In this document: in pieces, positions 6,565-13,962 of the stretch
How the letters are laid out: every line of letters starts with the position of its first letter
Position numbering within the stretch: the stretch's first letter is position 1
DNA from: JBFWVD01 sp050246915
Lineage (GTDB): Bacteria > Actinomycetota > Acidimicrobiia > Acidimicrobiales > Ilumatobacteraceae
Length of the DNA: 16,509 nucleotides
Reading direction: 5' to 3'
Assembly (NCBI GenBank): GCA_050246915.1
Contig: JBFWVD010000098.1
Span: forward strand, 1 to 16,509
Program-made: the position numbers and the translations under genes
Notes under the pieces: model-generated
Database searches by the model: none
The model's input: the letters and a program-made list of their open reading frames with translations, nothing else
What the model was told of the DNA's origin: nothing

Positions 6565-7647
6565 ATGTACGCACGCGCAGCCATGCTCACGGGACCACGA
6601 CAGGTCGAGGTCCGTTCGTTACCGGTGCCCGATGACATCGGGCCCGATGAGTGTCTCCTGGCAGTGGAAGCCACCGGCATGTGCGGCACCGACTACGAGC
6701 AGTACGTCGGGCACATCCCGATCCCGTACCCCTACATCGCCGGGCACGAGATCGTCGGGCGCATCGCCCGCATCGGTGAGGCGGCGGCGGCTCGCTGGAA
6801 GCTCGGCGAAGGAGCACGCGTCGCCGTCGAGTCGATCGTGGCCTGTGGCCGTTGCATGAACTGCAAGACCGGCAAGCCCTTGTTCTGCGACCAGCGGCTC
6901 ATCTACGGCCTCACTCCGGCGTCACGCGCTCCGGGGTTGCTCGGTGGATATGCCGAGTACGTCGTGTTGCAGGCCAACACCGACGTGTACCCGTTGCCCG
7001 ACCATCTCTCGCCCCAAGACGCCGTGCTGTTCAACCCGTTGGGCTCCGGTTTCGACTGGGCGTGTCGCGCCGCGGGCACACAGGTGGGCGACACGATGCT
7101 CATCATCGGTCCCGGCCAACGCGGTCTGTGCTCGGTACTCGCGGCCAAGGAGGCCGGAGCGTCGCGCATCATCGTGGCTGGCCGCGGTCGGCGGCCGTGG
7201 AAGCTCGATCTCGCGCTCGAACTCGGCGCCACTGACGTGATCAACACCGATGCGGTGTCCCTGGTGGACGCGGTGAGGGAGATGACCAACGGGGAGTGGA
7301 TCGACCGGGTGGTGGACACGTCGCCCAATGCCACCACTCCGGTGCTGGAAGCCATCGAGTGTGTGCGACCGGAAGGCACGGTGGTGTTGGCGGGGGTGAA
7401 AGAAGCCGGAGGTGACCTCGGCGCGGCCGCCAACGCGATCATGCAGAAGGCGGCCACGGTGCGAGGCGTGTTCAGCGTCAGTGATTGGGCCAAGCGACAG
7501 GCCATCAAGTCGCTGTCGGCTGCCCGCTATCCGGTGCACCGGCTGCACAGCCACACGTTCTCGATCGACGATCTCGACGAGGCGTTCCGTGTGCTCGGCG
7601 CCGAAGTGGAGGGCAACGACGCGATGCACATCACCGTTATTCCGTGA
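6565..7647 (+). CDS. Zinc-dependent alcohol dehydrogenase (medium-chain MDR family)
   Basis: A 360-residue MDR enzyme oxidising an alcohol or reducing a carbonyl with NAD(P). Catalytic zinc ligands are C40 in MCGTD and H61 in GHE. Structural zinc cysteines are C94, C97, C100 and C108. The nucleotide loop is GPGQRG (182-187). The C-terminal half continues through RVVDTSPNATTPVLEAIECV and GTVVLAGVKEAGG, as in threonine/sorbitol dehydrogenase-like members. ATG at 6565 with AAGGA (6555-6559) 5 nt upstream; the frame is open back to 6367 inside the NTF2-like gene, but that is antisense-quality sequence. Last gene of the plus-strand run, followed by tandem repeats and the convergent ABC exporter. 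The substrate is likely the same pathway alcohol handled by the SDR and kinase. Confidence 0.92.
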   Translation: MYARAAMLTGPRQVEVRSLPVPDDIGPDECLLAVEATGMCGTDYEQYVGHIPIPYPYIAGHEIVGRIARIGEAAAARWKLGEGARVAVESIVACGRCMNCKTGKPLFCDQRLIYGLTPASRAPGLLGGYAEYVVLQANTDVYPLPDHLSPQDAVLFNPLGSGFDWACRAAGTQVGDTMLIIGPGQRGLCSVLAAKEAGASRIIVAGRGRRPWKLDLALELGATDVINTDAVSLVDAVREMTNGEWIDRVVDTSPNATTPVLEAIECVRPEGTVVLAGVKEAGGDLGAAANAIMQKAATVRGVFSVSDWAKRQAIKSLSAARYPVHRLHSHTFSIDDLDEAFRVLGAEVEGNDAMHITVIP

Positions 7648-7698
7648 GGTTTGGGATGCCCTGAGGTCGGGGACGCCGTGAGATTGGGGACGCCGTGA
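7642..7698. repeat. Imperfect 17-bp tandem repeats between convergent genes
   Basis: Three consecutive 17-bp units start at 7642, 7659 and 7676 (consensus roughly CCGTGAGGTTGGGGACG), and a fourth partial unit, CCGTGA, starts at 7693. The first unit contains the ADH stop codon. The TGA inside each copy recurs every 17 nt and therefore falls in all three forward frames (7645, 7662, 7679). The array ends just before the ABC permease stop (7702). It probably arose by slippage; a terminator or protein-binding role is not shown. Confidence 0.7.
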
Positions 7699-7701
7699 TG
7701 C

Positions 7702-8562
7702 TCACCGCGTCCGGCTGAAGCGGGACACGGCGATGGCTCCGAACACGAGCATGATCCCGGCCGACCACACCAGAGCAAGCACCGTCCAATAGGCCGATGT
7801 GTGGCCGATGCCGACCGGCCCGGTGCCGCCCTGCATCAAGCTGCGCACCGCGTTGATGATGACGCTCACCGGCTGGTTGGCGGCGAAGGGCTGCATCCAT
7901 CCCGGCATCGACTTGATGGGTACGTTGGCGCTGGAGATGAACGAGAACGGGATCACCAGCATGGACATGCCCTGGGCGGCCTGGGCGTTGCCCGACACCA
8001 AACCGATGGTGATGAAGATCCACGTGAACGCGTAGCCCGCCACCAACATGACCGCGAAGCCGAGCACCACCGCACCGAAGCTCCCATCGACGCGGAAGCC
8101 GAGGACGAAGCCCAACGTGCCCGTGATGAGCATGCCCCACGCCACGAGCGCGAAGTCGGCGAGCGAGCGTCCCACCATCACTGCGGTGCGCGGGATGGGC
8201 AGCGATCGCAGCCGGTCGTAGACGCCGGTGGCGGAGTCCTCGGCCACTCCGGCCGCTGCGCCCATGCCGGTCCACAAGATGGTGGTGACGAGGAAGCCCG
8301 GAACGAGGAAGTCGACGTAGCTGAGCCCGCCGCCGGTGGAGATGGCGCCACCGAACACGTAGCGGAACATGAACAGGAACAGGCCACCTTGGACCGTTCC
8401 CATGACCAGCAACTGTGGTGTGCGGAAGAACTGGAGGATGGACCGTCGGGCGGTGCCCAGCGCGGTGGTGATGAAGCTCCCCCCGTGCGTTGGCGGAGCG
8501 GCGGACCGGGCGTGGCTGATTCCGGTGACGGATTCGGTGGGATCGATGGATGCAGTCGACAT
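7702..8562 (-). CDS. ABC-2 type transporter permease, DrrB-like
   Basis: A 286-residue integral membrane protein. About six membrane segments are visible, near residues 51-70, 86-107, 136-157, 162-188, 199-213 and 258-280. The family segment NVPIKSMPGWMQPFAANQPV at 213-232 is typical of DrrB-type ABC-2 permeases. It would pair with the adjacent ATPase to export a drug, lipid or glycan-like compound. The ATG at 8562 follows the ATPase stop by 12 nt, so the two form an operon; the ribosome site is weak (GAAAG). It is convergent with the alcohol dehydrogenase. The substrate cannot be predicted from sequence; export of a toxic pathway compound is one possibility. Confidence 0.92.
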   Translation of the reverse strand: MSTASIDPTESVTGISHARSAAPPTHGGSFITTALGTARRSILQFFRTPQLLVMGTVQGGLFLFMFRYVFGGAISTGGGLSYVDFLVPGFLVTTILWTGMGAAAGVAEDSATGVYDRLRSLPIPRTAVMVGRSLADFALVAWGMLITGTLGFVLGFRVDGSFGAVVLGFAVMLVAGYAFTWIFITIGLVSGNAQAAQGMSMLVIPFSFISSANVPIKSMPGWMQPFAANQPVSVIINAVRSLMQGGTGPVGIGHTSAYWTVLALVWSAGIMLVFGAIAVSRFSRTR

Positions 8563-8574
8563 GGGTGTTCGCTT

Positions 8575-9537
8575 TCAGGCGGCGTCGTTGGTGGAGGTCG
8601 AGCTGGGCTGACCGGTGAGGGCGAGGAACACCTCGTCGAGGGTGGGGCGGCGCAGACCGATGTCGTCGACGTGCAGACCGCGATCGTCGAGCAACCGGAC
8701 GACGGCGGCGAGCTCCTTGGCTCCGCCGTCAACTGGAGCTGACACGCGTTGGGTGTCGGCGTCGGTGCGGGGCGGCTCGGCGGCCACGGTGGACAAGATC
8801 TCGGCTATAGCGGCCAGGTCGGCGCGAGAGCGTGGGTGTACCTCGATCACGTCACGCCCGCCCTTGTCCTTGAGCTCATCGGGTGTGCCCGAGGCGATGA
8901 CCTTGCCGTGGTCGACGATGACGATGTCGCGCGCCAATTGATCGGCCTCTTCCAGGTATTGCGTGGTGAGCAGGACGTCGGTGCCGTCGGCAACGAGGTT
9001 TCGGGTGGCCTCCCACAGCTCCGAGCGGCTGCGGGGATCGAGACCGGTGGTCGGCTCATCGAGCAGCAGCAGACGCGGGCGCCCCACGAGGCTGGCACCG
9101 AGGTCGAGGCGGCGCCGCATGCCACCGGAGTACGTGCGCACCAGACGATCACCAGCGTCGCTGAGGCCGAGTCGCTCGAGCACCTCGCCCGCTGCCGTCC
9201 GGGCTGCTCCTTTGTCGAGCCCGAACAGGCGGGCCACCAGTTCGAGGTTCTCCCGTCCCGTCATGGCCGGTTCGACCGAGGCGTACTGCCCGGCCAGACC
9301 GATGACGCGCCGCACACCTTTGGGGTCGGCGAGGGCATCGATGCCGGCAACGTGCAACGTGCCGGAGGTGGGGCGCAGCAATGTTGCGACAGCAGAGATG
9401 AAGGTGGTCTTGCCGGCGCCGTTGGGACCCAGCAGCGCGGTGATGCGACCGGACTCGGCGGTGAGGTCGAGGCCGTCGAGGGCGTGGACGGCGCCGAAGT
9501 GCTTCGTGAGGCCGCTGGCCTCGATGATCGGTGACAT
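8575..9537 (-). CDS. ABC transporter ATP-binding protein, DrrA-like
   Basis: A 320-residue nucleotide-binding subunit. Walker A is GPNGAGKTT (37-45), the signature is SGGM (137-140), and Walker B is LLLLDEPTTGLD (D160/E161). The H-loop histidine is replaced by glutamine, TTQYLEEAD (Q193), which is a hallmark of the DrrA subfamily. The C-terminal extension ends GLRRPTLDEVFLALTG, also DrrA-like. The start at 9537 (MSPIIEA) is preceded by AGGAG 4 nt upstream; the frame stays open to 9612, but those codons lack family similarity. First gene of a two-gene operon with the permease. Energises export across the cytoplasmic membrane. Confidence 0.94.
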   Translation of the reverse strand: MSPIIEASGLTKHFGAVHALDGLDLTAESGRITALLGPNGAGKTTFISAVATLLRPTSGTLHVAGIDALADPKGVRRVIGLAGQYASVEPAMTGRENLELVARLFGLDKGAARTAAGEVLERLGLSDAGDRLVRTYSGGMRRRLDLGASLVGRPRLLLLDEPTTGLDPRSRSELWEATRNLVADGTDVLLTTQYLEEADQLARDIVIVDHGKVIASGTPDELKDKGGRDVIEVHPRSRADLAAIAEILSTVAAEPPRTDADTQRVSAPVDGGAKELAAVVRLLDDRGLHVDDIGLRRPTLDEVFLALTGQPSSTSTNDAA

Positions 9538-9619
9538 GGAACTCCTGTGTTGCGTTTCGGGCGAAGCCAGGCTCGCGCACCAATGTCTGTCGTGGGGAGA
9601 CGTGCTCATCATGCCGGGT

Positions 9620-9644
9620 TAACCGGTCAGGACATGGCCGGTTA
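9620..9644. promoter_or_regulatory. Inverted repeat at the end of the YkgJ-type gene
   Basis: Arms TAACCGG (9620-9626) and CCGGTTA (9638-9644) are exact reverse complements with an 11-nt loop. The right arm contains the stop codon of the YkgJ-type gene (9642-9644). An 8-bp palindrome, GGTTAACC (9617-9624), overlaps the left arm. It could be a weak terminator for that gene or an operator for the DrrAB operon starting at 9537; the 104-bp spacer has no clear promoter. Confidence 0.4.
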
Positions 9645-10265
9645 CCGACGCAAAGCGGCCAGCCGATCCAGGAGCGTTCCGACCTCCGGTTCGTCGCCGT
9701 CAAGGAACAGGTCGTGCACCTGCACGGCGACTACGGCAATTTGTGTTGACACGTGCGGGACACTGCCGGGTGGGAGTTCGTCGCGGCCCCGGCTGATGGC
9801 AGTTGCTGCGCGACGCACGGCGAGGTGCTCTCGCTCGTCACGTTCAGTGGCATGATCGAATACCCATCGCGCCGCGCGTTGGACGATGAGCGGTTTGTCG
9901 TCGTCGGGGGTGACGTCGGCAGCGGGGAAGACCCGGCAGTCGTACGTGCGGCACGTGCGTGGTCGGTGGTCGTAGATGGAGCAAGCGCCGTCGACGAGCA
10001 TCGGACAATGCCCGCGCTCGTCGTAACCGAGTACGACATGGCCGCGAGGCAGGTGCGGCGCAGGGAACCGCAGCGCCTTGGGGATGTGGGCGAGGGCGTC
10101 GACCTCGTCGGGGGCGATGTGGACGAACTGCGAGGAGGTGCAGCACGCCGTGCAACTGCCGCACGCGACGTCGGCATCTCGCTCGCCCTCGATGGCGGCC
10201 TGCATATCGCGGAGCCAGGTCGAAAAGCCCCCGGCGGGGACGGGCCCGCGATCATCGATAGTCAC
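9642..10265 (-). CDS. YkgJ-family cysteine cluster protein
   Basis: A 207-residue soluble protein with the zinc/iron-chelating cysteine cluster of the YkgJ family. The cysteines are C35, C38, C41, C42 (CGSCTACC), C87, C95, C105 and C110, with the segment CSIYDHRPRTCRTYDC being characteristic. The family binds a metal or Fe-S cluster; its function is generally unknown. The GTG start at 10265 overlaps the stop of the upstream DUF1905-like gene by 4 nt (GTGA), so the two should be translationally coupled. The open frame extends back to 10529, but only as antisense to that gene. It ends at a TAA within an inverted repeat, ahead of the DrrAB operon. Confidence 0.88.
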   Translation of the reverse strand: MTIDDRGPVPAGGFSTWLRDMQAAIEGERDADVACGSCTACCTSSQFVHIAPDEVDALAHIPKALRFPAPHLPRGHVVLGYDERGHCPMLVDGACSIYDHRPRTCRTYDCRVFPAADVTPDDDKPLIVQRAARWVFDHATERDEREHLAVRRAATAISRGRDELPPGSVPHVSTQIAVVAVQVHDLFLDGDEPEVGTLLDRLAALRR

Positions 10266-10549
10266 TGCAGGACTTCGAGGTGGACGGTGGCGAGGGTTCC
10301 CGCAGTGAGACCTTCGGCTGTGCGCACCGCCTTCTTCACCGGCAGCACGTAGGTGGATCGCTTGGAATCGGGGAAGATGGACGTCCGCCAGGTCGTGTTC
10401 CCGATGATCGCCTCGACGCGCAGCGAGCCGAAGCCCTTGGCCCGATGGCCGTGGGTTTCCTCGATGTCGTCGGCCAGTTCCTCGGGCAGGCTCACGAAGT
10501 GCCACGCCCCGGTGCTGTCGTGCTCCCACACCTCGGCGGTGAATGTCAT
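10262..10549 (-). CDS. DUF1905-like small protein
   Basis: A 95-residue protein beginning MTFTAEVWEHDSTGAWHFVS. It continues with LPEELADDIEE, the GFGSLRVEAIIGNTTWRTSI core and the SKRSTYVLPVKKAVR segment. This matches the DUF1905 pattern, a small beta-barrel-like domain of unknown function. The ATG at 10549 is where similarity begins; a GTG at 10603 would add 18 proline/serine-rich residues and is less likely. The Shine-Dalgarno signal is weak. First gene of a two-gene unit with the YkgJ-type protein. Divergent from the SDR pair, with 125 bp between starts. Confidence 0.8.
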   Translation of the reverse strand: MTFTAEVWEHDSTGAWHFVSLPEELADDIEETHGHRAKGFGSLRVEAIIGNTTWRTSIFPDSKRSTYVLPVKKAVRTAEGLTAGTLATVHLEVLQ

Positions 10550-10662
10550 CGGTGCGCCCGGAGATGACGAATCGGGAGTCGGGGGTTGGGGCGACGGGGG
10601 CACGACCGCACGATATGGGTTCGTTCGTGGCGACGTCGACCGCGTTGCTGGAGCGGCGGCGC

Positions 10663-10674
10663 TACGTTCCGCCC
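10663..10674 (+). promoter_or_regulatory. Possible leaderless promoter of the SDR pair (-10 TACGTT)
   Basis: TACGTT at 10663-10668 fits the actinobacterial -10 pattern TAnnnT and spans -12 to -7 if transcription starts at the A of the ATG at 10675. No Shine-Dalgarno sequence precedes that ATG, as expected for a leaderless mRNA. No clear -35 is visible. Confidence 0.35.
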
Positions 10675-11488
10675 ATGCCGGATCTTTCCCAACAGAATCT
10701 GCACGGTCGTACTGCGCTGGTCACCGGAGCGGCTCGTGGGCTGGGTCGTGCGTACGCGCATGCCCTTGCCGCGCATGGTGCCGATGTCGCGGTGCTCGAC
10801 ATCGACCTGGCGTCGTTCATGCAGTTCGCCGGCGAACAGGCCGCGATGACGGCGGCATCGACCGCAGAGGAGATACGAGCGATGGGCAGACGATCCATCG
10901 AGATCGCCTGTGACACCACCGATGCCGCGGCGGTCCGCGCCGCGGTCGACGACATCGTCGAGCAATGGGGGCGGCTCGACATCGTGGTGTGCAACGCCGG
11001 CGGCGGATCGGGCCGGCCATCGCAGTCGCGGCCATCGATCATGGATCTCGCCGAGTTCGATGTGGTGTTGCGGCGCAACCTCCACAGCACGGTGCACACC
11101 TGTCAGGCCGTCGCTCCGATCATGCGATCGCAGAGCTACGGCAAGATCATCACCGTTGCCAGCCGAGCCGGTCTGGAGCCGATCAGTGACGGTGGCTACG
11201 CCCACTACGGCACCGCCAAGGCAGCAGTGGTGATGTACTCGAAATACCTGGCGCAGGAGTTGGGACCCGAGGGCATCACCGTGAGCTGCATCGCCCCCGG
11301 GTCCATCGCAACGGGGCGGTTGGCGCCCTTGTTCGAGCGCGCCGGCGACGCTCTCGTCGATCGGATCGCTCTGCGTCGCGTCGGCACACCCGCAGGACTG
11401 TGCCGGTGTGGTGGCGTTCTTGGCCGGCCCCGCCTCGGACTATCTCACCGGCGCGGTCATCCCGGTCGACGGGGGCGCATCGCGATGA
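10675..11488 (+). CDS. SDR-family oxidoreductase interrupted by a +1 frameshift
   Basis: A classical SDR: cofactor motif TGAARGLG, CNAG, and active-site Y178/K182 in YGTAK, followed by IAPGSIATG. The main frame runs 240 codons to 11394, then a surplus G near 11395-11396 shifts the phase. From 11396 the next frame gives DCAGVVAFLAGPASDYLTGA, then VIPVDGGASR and a TGA at 11486-11488, which is exactly a normal SDR C-terminus. The repaired protein is 270 residues, and its stop overlaps the next SDR's ATG by 4 nt. Left unrepaired, the frame runs on into the next gene and gives a false two-domain protein. The cause may be a sequencing error or a real recent mutation; no slippery heptamer is present. 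The start at 10675 (MPDLSQQN) is where SDR similarity begins; 10615 is an alternative. Resemblance to mycofactocin-associated SDRs is possible but not established. Confidence 0.85.
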
Positions 11489-12258
11489 AGCGTCTACTCG
11501 AGGGCAAGGTGGCGATCGTGACCGGGGCGAGTCGCGGCATCGGCGCGGCAATCGCCGAGCGCTTCGCCGATGAAGGCGCCCGCGTCGTCATCGCCGCGCG
11601 CACATACGACGAGAACATCCGCTCGCCCTATCCCGGCACTCTCAGCGACACCATGGCGCGCATCGCCGCATCTGGCGGTGAGGTGACGGCGGTGGCCGCT
11701 GACCTGTCGAACAGGGACGACCGCCGACGCATCGTCGAGGCCGCGCTCGACACCTATGGCGCAGTTGACCTCTTGGTCAACAACGCGGCGGCCAGTTGGG
11801 CGAAACCGTTCCTGGAGTTCACCGACAAGCAGATCACGATCATGTTCGATGTGCATGTGCGCGCCGCGTTCGAACTGGCGCAGCTCGTCGTGGCATCGAT
11901 GGTCGAGCGTGGCGGCGGAGCGATCGTGAACATGACCTCGAGTGCCGCGCATCCCCCGCAAGGCCCGCCCTATCCACTCGAGTACCAGCACAACGGCACC
12001 TTGGTCTACGCCATGTGCAAGGCGGCGCTCGAGCGATTCACCCAGGGCCTCGCCGCGGAGTTGTACGAGCGGTGCATCGTCGTGAACGCACTGGCTCCGA
12101 CGAAACCGGTGTTGACGTACGGCATGAACCATCCGCCAGTCCCCGAAGGCCGAGACGATCTCGTGGAACCTGTCGTGGACACGGCGTCGGCGGTGCTGGC
12201 GCTGTGCATCGGCACGAGCACCGGCCTGGTGACCCACACCGCGGCAGTGCTTGGATAG
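11485..12258 (+). CDS. SDR-family oxidoreductase
   Basis: A 257-residue SDR starting MKRLLEGKVAIVTGASRGIG. Motifs: TGASRGIG cofactor loop, NNAA, the MTSS serine region, and Y175/K179 in YAMCK. A longer-than-usual loop after the second strand (RTYDENIRSPYPGTLSDTM) and a C-terminus without the common IDGG ending suggest a distinct subgroup. Its ATG overlaps the repaired stop of the preceding SDR (ATGA), so the pair is translationally coupled and may act on consecutive steps or form a heteromer. It ends at TAG, 39 bp before the convergent HD-domain gene. The substrate is unknown. Confidence 0.92.
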   Translation: MKRLLEGKVAIVTGASRGIGAAIAERFADEGARVVIAARTYDENIRSPYPGTLSDTMARIAASGGEVTAVAADLSNRDDRRRIVEAALDTYGAVDLLVNNAAASWAKPFLEFTDKQITIMFDVHVRAAFELAQLVVASMVERGGGAIVNMTSSAAHPPQGPPYPLEYQHNGTLVYAMCKAALERFTQGLAAELYERCIVVNALAPTKPVLTYGMNHPPVPEGRDDLVEPVVDTASAVLALCIGTSTGLVTHTAAVLG

Positions 12259-12281
12259 GCACAGCGCTCGGATCATCGCCG

Positions 12282-12303
12282 GAGTGACACGTGCTGTTCA
12301 CTC
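12282..12303. terminator. Weak hairpin between convergent SDR and HD-domain genes
   Basis: GAGTGA (12282-12287) and TCACTC (12298-12303) are exact reverse complements with a 10-nt loop in the 39-bp convergent spacer. The right arm overlaps the end of the HD-domain gene. A short stem and no T-run, so a bidirectional terminator is only a possibility. Confidence 0.3.
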
Positions 12304-12900
12304 GTCGTAGGGCGCCTTCGCCACGAGGTCCAAGAACGAGAACTGCTCTATCAGTTCCGTGATGCGACTGTTCGGATGACGGCGACCCTCGCTGGCCAAG
12401 GCCGCGCTGACTGCGGCCTTCATGCCCATCCGGGGATGCTCGGCCAGCACCTCATCGATCACCGCGGCCGGAATGGTGTCACGCTTCCAACCGAGCACAT
12501 CGATCAGTGCACCGAGGTGCACCGCGGCCACTTCGGGACGCGGATCGGACCCAGTGGCGAGATCGAGATGCAACGCGATCGCGTCGTGAACGATCGACGC
12601 ATCGATGCCGTCGCGACCAGCAGCGGTGACGAGGCGTTCAGCGATCGCTCCGCCGCGATCTTGGAACGCGGCGAGCGGATCATCGGCGCGGTCGATGCAC
12701 TGCACGACGTCGAGAGCGACGTCGTGCAGCATCGCCGCAACGAACGTCAACTCCGGGTCGACCCGTCCGTCGACGGCCCTGACGGCAGCCATGCCGAAAT
12801 GGAACGTTCGATGGCTGTGGGCGATGAGCCACGGTTGCGCGTGGTGGGCGAGGAGCGAACTGGAGGCGCGCGCCAGGAGAGAGTCAGGAATGAAGAGCAT
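12298..12900 (-). CDS. HD-domain protein, cyanamide-hydratase-like
   Basis: A 200-residue HD-superfamily metal-dependent protein. Metal-site candidates are H28/H30 in HSHRTFHFG, the H59-D60 pair in AAMLHDVAL, and H105/H111 in HDAIALHLD. The order SHRTFxFG, LLHD, DRGGAIAERL and AIALH resembles the cyanamide hydratase-like HD group rather than (p)ppGpp or cyclic-di-GMP enzymes; this is pattern memory, not a search result. ATG at 12900 with AAAGG upstream. It follows the GlxA-type regulator in the same direction with 48 bp between, so the regulator probably shares its transcript. Hydrolysis or hydration of a small molecule is the likely role; the substrate is unknown. Confidence 0.85.
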   Translation of the reverse strand: MLFIPDSLLARASSSLLAHHAQPWLIAHSHRTFHFGMAAVRAVDGRVDPELTFVAAMLHDVALDVVQCIDRADDPLAAFQDRGGAIAERLVTAAGRDGIDASIVHDAIALHLDLATGSDPRPEVAAVHLGALIDVLGWKRDTIPAAVIDEVLAEHPRMGMKAAVSAALASEGRRHPNSRITELIEQFSFLDLVAKAPYDE

Positions 12901-12948
12901 CGATGACCTTTCTGCAGGGTCAGTGGGATGAACGGGAATCGGCGCGGT

Positions 12949-13926
12949 TCACGGCGACGAGAATCGCTGGCGGTACTCAGCCGGCGTCACGCCGTATCGG
13001 TTTCGGAACACACGGTGGAATGTTTCGACCGAACCGAACCCGACGCTGCGGGCAACAGCCAGCACCGGTCGATCGGTGGTCGACAGGCGATGCGCGGCGG
13101 CCTCGCAACGCAGCTGTTCGACGTAGTCGGCCGGCGTGGTGCCGGTGTCGGATCGGAAGCGTCGAGCGAAATGACGCGGGCTCTGATGGATGCGAGCGGC
13201 CAGCGCTGCGACACTCAGATCTCGATCGAGATGCTTGGCGATCCAGCGCTGCAGTTCGGCCAGCCCGGGGTCGCTGGCGCGCGCGGCAGGAACATTCGAC
13301 GCGAACTGCTGCTGGCCCCCCGGCCGTCGGAGATACATCACCAGCCAACGCGCGACCTCGCGCGCCATGGGCTCGCCGCAGTCCTCGGCCACCAGCGCCA
13401 ATGCCAGATCGGATCCGGCGGTCACGCCAGCCGAGGTCCACACGTGACCGTCTTGCACGTGCAGCGCGTCGGCGTCGACCGCGACCTTGGGATGTCGTAC
13501 GCGTAGCGTCCCGGCAGTCGCCCAGTGCGTCGTCGCTCGACGGCCATCGAGAAGGCCGGCGGCGGCCAGCACGTGTGCACCCGCGCACACCGAGACGAGT
13601 CGTCCGATCGACCGCACTCGCTCGGACTGCAGCCACGACACGAGATCGTCGGGAACGAGAGCTTCGACCCGGCGACCGGACACGGTCGTTCCGCCCGGAA
13701 CGAGGAGCGTGTCGATGCGCCCCCGGGATCGACGCCACGAGCCGTCCACCTCGAGGCGGGTCCCGTCGGCGCAGCGAACCGGATCGTTGGTCGGTCCCAA
13801 GATGATCGTGCGGTATGCCGGCTGCGCACCAAGCCGTGTCGCGGTCGACAACACCTGTAGCGGACCGGCGATGTCGAGCAATTCGACATCGGGGAACGCC
13901 GCCACCGCGACAACGTGATCGGACAT
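12949..13926 (-). CDS. GlxA-family transcriptional regulator (DJ-1/PfpI domain plus AraC HTH)
   Basis: A 325-residue two-domain regulator. Residues 1-190 form a DJ-1/PfpI (class I glutamine amidotransferase-like) domain with the nucleophile-elbow region SVCAGAHVLAAAGLLDGRRA, including C114. Residues 220-320 form an AraC-type double helix-turn-helix: DLSVAALAARIHQSPRHFAR, then VARSVGFGSVETFHRVFRNR and YGVTPAEYRQRF. Such proteins usually activate neighbouring catabolic genes in response to a metabolite bound by the DJ-1 domain. The ATG at 13926 has a weak Shine-Dalgarno. It is divergent from the second P450 and is followed by the HD-domain gene, both candidate targets. Confidence 0.95.
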   Translation of the reverse strand: MSDHVVAVAAFPDVELLDIAGPLQVLSTATRLGAQPAYRTIILGPTNDPVRCADGTRLEVDGSWRRSRGRIDTLLVPGGTTVSGRRVEALVPDDLVSWLQSERVRSIGRLVSVCAGAHVLAAAGLLDGRRATTHWATAGTLRVRHPKVAVDADALHVQDGHVWTSAGVTAGSDLALALVAEDCGEPMAREVARWLVMYLRRPGGQQQFASNVPAARASDPGLAELQRWIAKHLDRDLSVAALAARIHQSPRHFARRFRSDTGTTPADYVEQLRCEAAAHRLSTTDRPVLAVARSVGFGSVETFHRVFRNRYGVTPAEYRQRFSSP

Positions 13927-13962
13927 GGACCGATGATGGACGCACGGCCACAGGTCTGCAAC

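Noticed and set aside
7801..8742. Long plus-strand frame across the ABC permease and ATPase
   Set aside because: Shadow of two clear ABC transporter genes; Asp/Glu/Gly/His-rich and spanning a gene boundary.
9746..9753. Another TTGACACG copy
   Set aside because: It lies inside the YkgJ-type coding sequence, lacks the leading CC and a promoter position, and an 8-mer is expected about once by chance in a window this size.
10543..12258. A 571-residue open frame that looks like a fused two-SDR protein
   Set aside because: The junction segment (after 11394) is out-of-frame nonsense; the neighbouring frame gives a normal SDR C-terminus and a stop overlapping the next start. It is two genes with a frameshift.
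12288..12293. CACGTG palindrome in the convergent spacer
   Set aside because: A 6-bp palindrome between convergent gene ends is expected by chance and has no promoter to control.
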